A stretch of DNA of 64,000 bases, taken from NCBI GenBank assembly GCA_022702545.1, contig JAHRBC010000002.1, positions 5,580,001 to 5,644,000 on the forward strand, written 5' to 3'. Positions 56,264-64,000 of the stretch are shown here, one piece after another. The DNA is from Phycomyces nitens. Taxonomy: Eukaryota > Mucoromycota > Mucoromycetes > Mucorales > Phycomycetaceae. The notes under the pieces are model-generated. The model searched no databases. It saw only the letters and a list, made by a program, of their open reading frames with translations, and was not told where the DNA came from. Both the position numbers and the translations under genes were made by a program. Position 1 is the first letter of the stretch. Each line of letters begins with the position of its first letter.

Positions 56264-59200
56264 ATGGTAGATTGTACATTGACATGCGAACCTAGCACCT
56301 CTAGTCCAATTACACGAACACGCATCAGACTTTCAGAACCATCTACCTCACTATCCAATACAACACTCATGGCAGACATTACTTGCACACCATTAGCTCT
56401 AGCCGATGGAGAAATGGTAACCAGACACAATCGATGGCAGTATATAATATATTAATCATCCAATCCACAAACCAACTTATACTTGCCTTACCAGGCCTAT
56501 GATAAGTGCATGTGTTGCAGTAGGCAAGTATACTGATTAAACACAATTCAACTCTTTATCTTATCTTTTTCTTTTCTTTTTGTGCCATTATATCTTGAAT
56601 ACTAATATAAATAAAGTGAGTTGAGATATCCGCAGGCCGTCTGGAGATTTCGCTGTCCAGTATGTGACACCATCAACGATCTTAAGCCTCGATTACGCTC
56701 CCTAAAATCTCAATCGCCAATCTCACTTCGACAACTCAAACGAATCGTGTATGAATGTCGATTGAAAGAGAAATCCAAGAAAGCAAAAGGAACTGTGGAC
56801 GATAAAGAGCGAGAACGAATATACGAACCTGTCGAACGTCTAGTCGATGTGCTTTTTGGTAGCTGGATCTGCTTAAACCAAAGTTTTGGAAATGTAAAAT
56901 GTCTTTATATATATATATATATATCTTTTTTGGTCATTGATGGATATTCTGATTGAAAAAGATATGCTGCTTTAGGGTAAAGAGACGACATTGCAGGACA
57001 GTGGAGTTGCAATGGACGATGTACGAGATGCCTATAGTATCCTGTTGAATTTGGTATTCGTCTGCTTCTTTACTTTATTATTATTGTTATTATTGTTATG
57101 TACGCACAAGTTATTAGCCATGGTCTAAACATAGATGTGTAGCCTGTAAACGTGATCCGTACCATGATGACTGCCACAGATAGATTGCTAAAGAGGCCTT
57201 GTATTCCACTCAGTTCTCCAAGTGATATCAAGTTCTTCTTGATGATTCTCGAGGTTAGCTAAAGAACCCAAAGAAGTTTATGCTGGCAAGGTTTTGTTGA
57301 TTATTTTATATAGAACCCACTTTTGACTCAACACAATTTTCCAGCCGAAACAAAATATCACCATAGTCTACTGAAGCGAGTGTTTGGAATGCTTAGCTGT
57401 CTTGACAACACATGTCATCAAGCACTTGTAAACTGGTTTGCAAAGTTGGTTTATAAAGCATATTTGGCAACAGGATCCTAAACTATACTCTAGATCCAAC
57501 TCAATTCAACTGAGTACTCTGGTAAACCTAGTGCAGGCATTTATCAGCCATCGCATTAGCCGGGCACGTCGAAGCAAACTCGAAATGCCAGCAGCCTATG
57601 AATCTGACTGGAAGATAGCCAGTGCTGCTCGAGTTATGGCTCTCTTGTGTAAGCAATACTTGGCTCCTGGTGTCTTTATTTACCCAAATTTCTTTTTTTT
57701 AAAAAAAAATAGTCAGAGCCAACCATAAATCCAAGCATCTTGCTCTCTGTGAGTTTTACAACACAATGGTGGACTATATCCACCTGATGGGAGACTATGG
57801 CTCTTGGCAGTCAAGATCTGGGTAAGAGAAGCTGATGATTATCGAGATAAACAAACAAACATAGTCGTCTTACCGGTCATTAAGGATAGCAAGTTTGCCT
57901 TTTGCCAGTACCCTTTCTTGATCAGCATGGGGTCCAAGATGCAAATCATGGAAGCAGATGCTAAACAGCAAATGGAAACCAAATGGCGAGAGGCGTTTTT
58001 CAATATGATCTTTCATCAAAAGGCAGTAATGCCCTATCTTGTCCTGAGAGTACGCCGAGAACATCTTATCGAAGACTCTCTTCGTCAAGTAAGTTCAAGA
58101 TAACTGAATTCCAGTGATCAATTTGCTTTACTTACTCTTAATACTATGCAGCACAGCTTGCTCAAAATGAACTAGATCTTAAGAAATCACTCCGGATTGA
58201 ATTTATTGGTGAAGAAGGTGTTGATGCAGGAGGCTTAAGAAAAGAGTGGTTCTTACTCCTCGTCAGATCTCTGTTTGATCCTCAGTATGGCATGTTCACG
58301 TACGATGAAGATTCAAATCTGTGCTGGTTTAACCCTGCTAGCTTTGAGAACAAGGACCAGTATTTCTTGGTGGGTGTTGTGCTTGGTCTGGCAATCTACA
58401 ACTCCACAATTCTTGATATCCATCTGCCCACTGCATGCTACAAGAAACTGTTTCATCAACCAGTCGATCTGACGGATCTGGGCGTGTTTCGGCCATCTTT
58501 AACACATGGATTCCAGCAACTTTTGGAATTTGAAGGTGATGTGGAAAACGTGTTTTGCCGTTCATTTGTTGCCGAGTTTGAGACGTTTGGACAACGTAAA
58601 TGTGTTTCGCTTGCACCGGATGGAGCCCAGAGAATGGTGACAAATGAGAATCGACAGGAATTTGTGGATCTCTATGTAAATTATGTGCTCAATTCGAGTG
58701 TCGAACGGCAATTCGATGCCTTTCAACGTGGATTCTATCATGTCTGTGGAGGAAATGCGCTTTCGGTAACCGATATTCTCAACCATTGTAAAATGCTAAC
58801 TTGATTTCCAATAGCTGTTTCGCCCAGAAGAGATTGAATTACTGGTGCGTGGAAGCGATGAGCCTCTTGAGATTGATGAACTAAGACGCCAGACCGAATA
58901 CAATGGATTTGAAGAGGATGAACAGACGATTGTGTAGGTTTTTTGAATGCTGATTGTTTAAGTGGCTTCTAACCAACCAACAAAAAAATAATGATAATAC
59001 ATCCAGTGATTTCTGGGCAATCATGAAGGAAATGGAACCTGAAAAACAGCGTCGTCTTCTCATGTTTTTTACTGGAAGTGATAGAATTCCAGCCACGGGA
59101 GCATCTAATATGCACCTACAAATTACATGGGGTGGAAATGTTCTGGATAGGTAAAGTGATTGTGTCCATAAATCATCATCATCATCATATCACTAAAACA

Positions 59201-59332
59201 GGCTTCAATAGACTTCCTTCTGCTCACACATGTTTCAATCAATTGGTTCTGTACAAGTATGAGAATAAGAAAAAATTGAAACGGATGCTGGAAATGGCAA
59301 TGATGGAGAGCCAAGGGTTCTATGTGAAATAA
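56264..59332 (+). CDS. HECT E3 ubiquitin ligase, Hul4/HECTD2-like (747 aa)
   Basis: Thirteen exons: 56264-56416, 56495-56527, 56636-56893, 56976-57053, 57143-57253, 57314-57448, 57474-57648, 57713-57821, 57890-58088, 58157-58765, 58815-58933, 59007-59150, 59212-59332. An N-terminal zinc-ribbon-like pair (CMCC...CPVC, residues about 56-75) is followed by a helical region and the C-terminal HECT domain (from FIGEEGVDAGGLRKEW), with the catalytic Cys in LPSAHTCFNQL in the last exon. HECT ligases take ubiquitin onto this Cys and pass it to Lys residues of substrates. The intron between 57448 and 57474 would be only 25 nt (see findings). Splice choices at 57890 and 59212 were set by reading frame and family pattern. 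Confidence 0.85.
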
Positions 59333-60159
59333 TAATCCCAAGGATGCTGGTTGCAGTATTTGCTGTTTTTACCATTTTATTTCTCTCTAGCCGAGTAGGA
59401 TAACTATTTATCTAGATCAACTGGGGGTACCATAGTTCATTTACACATCAAATAAACCACGCATAAATTGTAAATTGGAATGTTGAAAAAAGGGTAATTT
59501 GATGATATTAATATATTAATGCAATATATTGATACTTTACAGTTTAATTGGTTCATTACTGTTGGACGTATGTGGTTATACGGCTCATTTAATCCACTTG
59601 ACTTACATGATGTATCTTTGTATTTTGTGCTTGTAACCAGAAATTTGGAGTTGGAATTCCCATCTGTTGAGAATCCTTGTGATCTAAATAGACTGACAAA
59701 TACATCATTTTATTATTATTAGTATTATTATTATTATTACAATCCAATTTAGCCTAATATTTGTGACAAATGGTTGTTTTCAAAAACACACACATCCATC
59801 TATCTATCAATTCAATGAGTCTGTTGGTGCAATATTTCTTGTTGGACAAGATCCAATAACAGTTTTTTGTTTGTTTGTTTGCAGGAAATCAAATACCTCT
59901 TGATACTTTCTTATACCCAGGAGAGGCACCAAGATACAAGAGTGGAGGGGTTTTTTATATTGGGCTGTATAGTCTTGATATGAAAAATATAACCACTGGG
60001 ATTATAATTAAAATAAATGTATACATATATATAAATTTCAAATTTGATTTCTTGTATGCACATTCGTATTATTGTTATTTTGTTATTTTATTCACACTCG
60101 TAAAAAAAAATAACCATCTTTTATACATTTATAACCAAAAAAAGAAAAATTTACTCACA
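59333..60159. other. intergenic region
   Basis: No convincing gene. A good splice acceptor after a GTTT repeat (about 59865-59884) precedes an open stretch (59885-59945) without any joining exon. ATT repeats at about 59710-59740. Confidence 0.5.
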
Positions 60160-61540
60160 ATGAATGATGATGACTACATGGTCTGGTCTGCTGTCAAAGA
60201 TACCTGGTATAAGCAGTATGCTAGTTACGGAGAGTCTTCTGCCAAAGTCATTCGTCATTTGTTTGATCCCAACGAATTCTTTGCAAAGGGAAGCACGACA
60301 TCCTCCATGCCATTATACACTGGTAAAAGAAAATAATAATAATAATAATAGTAATAGTAATAGTAATAGTAATAGTAATAGTAATAGTAATAGTAATAGT
60401 AATAGTAATAGTGATAGTGATAGTAATAATATCAATATCAATACCAATATCAATACTGGCCATAAACACAGTTGCACGCTTATAAACTCTCATTCTCTCT
60501 AATTCTGTTTTAATTATACGCACGATTCTATTTTTGATTATTACATTATTATTGTTATTACGTGTGTCATTGGGATTCCTTTATATACATACATTTAGGA
60601 AAAGATGCAATTACAAATGAGACACTGATTCTGATTCCGAATATCATCTGTGGCCATCTCCATCAAATGCTGAAATCTGCCGTCCTGCGTAGTGGGTTAC
60701 CTGAACCTGCCTTGCCGTCATTCCAGCCACGAAAATACACTGACTTGACACAATGCACAATCTCCACCCCACAAGACTACCAAAACTTGGTTCAGAAACT
60801 AAAGAAGCTCAACAAGGGTCTAGATCGCCTAAGAGATGCCAAAAAGGAACTAGAATTGGCACACAGATTGATAGGATCAAGGCAGCATATATTTGTGAGT
60901 CTTGATATTGAAGCCTATGAAGAAGATCATTCGATTCTATTGGAGATTGGGTGGTCGATATACGATGGAAAGACAGACATGTACCTCGACCAACACTACC
61001 TCGTCAGTACCTATCGCCACTTGACCAATGGAAAATACGTGGACGATCAAAAGATGAGATTCCAGTTTGGAACATCTGTATGGTGTACTCTAAAACAAGC
61101 ATTGGAAGAACTGCGCAAGGACCTTGACTGGGCCGTCGAAAGAGATGGTGGATTTGTGCTGGTTGGACATGGACTAGAATCAGATATCAAGTACCTTGCG
61201 ATGCAAAAGTTCAAATGGCCTGGACATCGAGAAGATGTCGATAATGTGAGACAGAGTGCTGCAGTGGCTATTCTCAATACAGACACAATGTATGGTGCGT
61301 CGATTGATAATGTAAATAATCCACCTTCGTTGGGAGCTACACTAGGTAAACTTGGTATCGATACATGGTGTCTTCACAATGCAGGTTAGTTTGTGTACCA
61401 AACCGTTCTTGTTTGTTTTTGTTGTTGTTTTTTTGACAAAAAGGAATCGCTGCTATTTAGGAAACGATGCACATTATACGCTTGTCCTGTTTATGAGTCT
61501 GATTGATTCTACTCGAGATATATTTACAAAAAGTAGATAA
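60160..61540 (+). CDS. DEDDh-type 3'-5' exonuclease-like protein (Gfd2/YDR514C family)
   Basis: Exons 60160-60322, 60599-61384, 61461-61540; 342 residues. Core features: FVSLDIEAYEEDHSILLEIG (first Asp and Glu of the nuclease fold), FVLVGHGLESDIKYL (second Asp), the motif LGIDTWCLHNAGNDAHYTL at the C-terminus with the last His and Asp. This arrangement is that of the fungal Gfd2/YDR514C RNase H-like proteins; Gfd2 links to mRNA export and Dbp5 in yeast. The substrate here is unknown. Coiled coil at about residues 115-150. Intron 1 (60323-60598) carries a hexanucleotide repeat. Confidence 0.85.
60330..60450 (+). repeat. (AATAGT)n microsatellite in intron 1 of the DEDDh gene
   Basis: Starts as (AAT)n, becomes about eleven units of AATAGT, then drifts (AGTGAT, ATCAAT). 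It lies wholly in the intron. Confidence 0.93.
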
Positions 61541-61740
61541 TATATCAATAATAATCCTTCTTATTTTTTGTAAGAGAGAAAGAACAAAAGAAAAGAGGAT
61601 TTTTAAAAAAAACGTGTATGTCTTGGGTTTTATTTCAAACCAAACCTCCAACTAGCCCGTATTATATTCACTTTATCGTGTCAAAACAAAAAAAAATAAA
61701 AAACAAAAAACAACAAGGAGAGTTAAACACTCCATCTAGT

Positions 61741-62769
61741 TTATTGGGGTGCAGGCTGCTGCTGTACAACTGCTTGACCATAACGAGTGATCATGTCCTT
61801 GATGGTCATATAAGCCTTGGGAACTACTGCGGGAATACGGGGATCAGCAGAAGGAGGCAGGAGAAGGCTGTCAAGACGAGCACGGAGCTCGGTGAAGGAC
61901 TGGCGAGTGTAGGAAGAGAGATGGAAACGGAATCTCAAGAACTGAGCAAACACAAACACAGACATGACACGCAATCTATCAAAAGAGTCAATGTTGGCCT
62001 TTAAAGCATCATCAGCCTTACTTGAAGAGACCGAGGATCAAGCGGCCCATGATTCCAATCACTTCTACTTGGGCAACAAATCGCATACCGGGACCATAGT
62101 TCTTGTCAGTCCAGGCCTTGATCTGCAATTGGGTCTTTGGCTGCCAGCTAGCAGTGGCACCGGCAGGTACAGGGAATATGGTAGGAATAATGCTGGTTCT
62201 GACATAGCCGAGAGCATGGAAAGTGCTAAAGGACACAAAGGGGACCAAGGTCACTTTACCACAAAAAGGTTAGTCTTGTTGATGTTAAAGACTAGTAAAC
62301 ACTCACCAGAGATGGGGCTAGAGAATATCCAAAAGAGAGCCAAGAGAAGGTACTGGGCATTCTCATCCATTGCCAGCTTTTGTGCAAATGCAGCATTGGG
62401 TTGAGGGACCTGAGATGACGGGTTAGACCGCTTTCGATAAGTTTTGGTCATCTATTAAAGATATACTTACGCCATGGGATTTGTAGATGACAACACCGTA
62501 GGATATCACTGCACCGATATAGGCCAGGGTGTATCCCTTTGTGCTGGAGCTAAATGTCACCAGGGAAATGAGATACAACAATGCACCAAAGAGAGTCAAG
62601 AGATGACCTGTGAACCAGAGGAATTGGAGGTTCTATGATTCCAAGAGTTAATTTTTATATATATATATGAGAAAAAAGGGTCGAGGTTTTGTTGGTTATT
62701 TCTGGCATGTACCTTTGCCATTGTGAGTACACGGGTCTGAAGAGGTTGAGATGATAATGGGATGGCCAT
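61741..62769 (-). CDS. TMEM33/Pom33 (Tts1)-family membrane protein (262 aa)
   Basis: Exons on the minus strand: 62713-62769, 62471-62632, 62307-62409, 62022-62253, 61741-61975. Several hydrophobic segments: FTGHLLTLFGALLYLISLV, YTLAYIGAVISYGVVIYK, AQYLLLALFWIFSS and FVSFSTFHALGYVRTSII; then a charged C-terminus with a short amphipathic helix. Yeast Pom33 and fission yeast Tts1 shape ER tubules and nuclear pore insertion; human TMEM33 sits in the same family. Family assigned from the helix pattern and the N-terminal motif, so moderate certainty. Confidence 0.8.
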
Positions 62770-64000
62770 TACTATTAGATTCTAGATTAATTATATGTAG
62801 GGGATTACGCGTTGGGCTTCCAAAAAAATAAAGGCGAGAGAGATTGAAAGACGGGTGAAATGGTAGGACTAGGAAATGGCTTGGCCAGAGGCACAAAAAA
62901 AAAGCAGGGCACAAAAAAACCCATACGTATACAGAGATGCCTGACCTGGATATGGCAGTAAGAATATATAATATAAAAAAGATAAAGTGATACTGTAGAC
63001 AGAGACAGACAGACAGAGAGACAGAGAGACAGAGAGATCTTGCTGTGATTGGCTGTCTTTAGTTTCACCAAAGATGGCAGTTCAATATTGATTTTCAGCC
63101 AGACGCGTTTCAAGATTGCAAGGGTGAGATTCTGGTCAAGAACTACTTGAAGACAATAATTTGTTGTTTTGACTATATTTGTCCCGTTGGAAGCTTCTGT
63201 TTTGGGCTATAAACAGCCAATTGAGAAATAAATTGGGGGTTTAAAGGTAGACAGCCGGCTCCAAAATGGATCTTGCTGTCAATTGAAGAAATACGAGTGC
63301 CCAAATACTTGATTCCTTGACAATGGTTTCCAAAACAGAAAACGTGCAAGGTCTGTGCACGAGATTGTACTTTTTTTTATAAAAAAGAAAAACATATATA
63401 CACGAGGTAAAAGATGCATGATTCCTGCATTGATTCCAAGAACAAAATGGCTATTTTACGTTTGTGCCAACGAAAATGTTGCTTGTTATTTTAACAAAAT
63501 ATAAAGTTAATGTTTCAATTAAGAACAATAATCTATTTAAATATACATTTATATTTTATACATCTTTTGGACAAATATATTTGCAATTAAGGTTCCAGGT
63601 TTTATTACAGCAATCAAGGTGATCCTTTTGTCCTGATGTCATTATTTAGCCATTATTTTCTTAAAAAAAAACATGCCCATTTGAATTGAAACAATGAAAT
63701 ACACAGCACATTAGTACTTTTGGTGGTGGTCTGTGTTGAGATCAAGAATAATAATAATAATAATAAACTCATCATACGACAAGTGTTCTCAATTGAAGAT
63801 TGTCATACACTTTATACATGCAATCGATAATGAGCTGATTCGCTGCTAAATAATGGAATTAAATAATAATAAAATAAAATAGAAATAAAAAAAAAGTATT
63901 CAAATTCACTATAAAATTGCCTGCTTAACCCCGTATTCTCGGGCTGACAAGAGAAAAACAGCTAAATGGCAAAAAAGAAAAAAAATCACTTTCCGACTCT
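62770..64000. other. AT-rich spacer at the window edge
   Basis: No gene seen. Contains an (AGAC)n-type repeat at about 63000-63036, A/T homopolymers and (ATA)n at about 63751-63766. The start of the next gene is not in the window. Confidence 0.5.

Noticed and set aside
59885..59945. Open stretch behind a good splice acceptor
   Set aside because: No donor exon or start codon upstream fits, and the predicted peptide becomes AT-repeat translation after 20 codons.
1..64000. CRISPR arrays, rRNA and tRNA genes
   Set aside because: None seen on reading both strands; the regular repeats found are coding minisatellite or microsatellites. A tRNAscan run would be needed to exclude a tRNA.

Overview
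The window looks like nuclear DNA of an early-diverging filamentous fungus, most likely Mucoromycota. The basis is short GT-AG introns (about 45-80 nt), T-rich introns and spacers, fungal protein families (Snt1-like corepressor, Nrc2/Fpk1-like kinase, Hul4-like HECT ligase, Pom33/TMEM33) and the mix of Crypton, DIRS and Ty3 elements. Genus and species cannot be resolved by reading alone.

The first half (1 to about 32,220) is a transposon graveyard with two nested stacks. Stack 1: a decayed Crypton tyrosine-recombinase element (about 2412-16970) was entered by a chromodomain Ty3/Gypsy element (copy 1, 5014-15274, 5-bp target duplication CCACC). The 3' LTR of that Ty3 element was then entered by a DIRS-type element (10756-15197, flanked by AATT). 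Stack 2: an old, truncated minus-strand copy of the same Ty3 family (copy 3, 17364-29947) carries five later insertions. These are four solo LTRs of at least four LTR types (18944-19221, 19743-20361, 26756-27042, 28659-29000) and a nearly intact minus-strand copy 2 (20535-26335). All five have exact 5-bp target duplications. A broken Plavaka/CACTA-type (tnp2) transposase (30176-31971), cut by another solo LTR, ends this half. A small locus of tiny exons of unknown nature sits at 80-841.

The second half (33,893-62,769) is ordinary gene space with eight spliced genes: a CM1-motif (Mto1/Pcp1/centrosomin-like) coiled-coil protein, pyruvate kinase, an uncharacterised membrane glycoprotein (minus), a 2349-residue three-SANT corepressor (Snt1/NCoR-like), the ribosome-assembly factor MAK16, an AGC kinase of the Nrc2/Fpk1 type, a Hul4/HECTD2-like HECT ubiquitin ligase, a Gfd2-like DEDDh nuclease, and, ninth at the edge on the minus strand, a TMEM33/Pom33-family membrane protein. 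They are housekeeping or regulatory genes with no shared pathway. Exon models below were built by hand from splice signals and kept only where reading frames join without stops; all of the gene-half models sum to whole codons.

The last 1.2 kb is AT-rich spacer.
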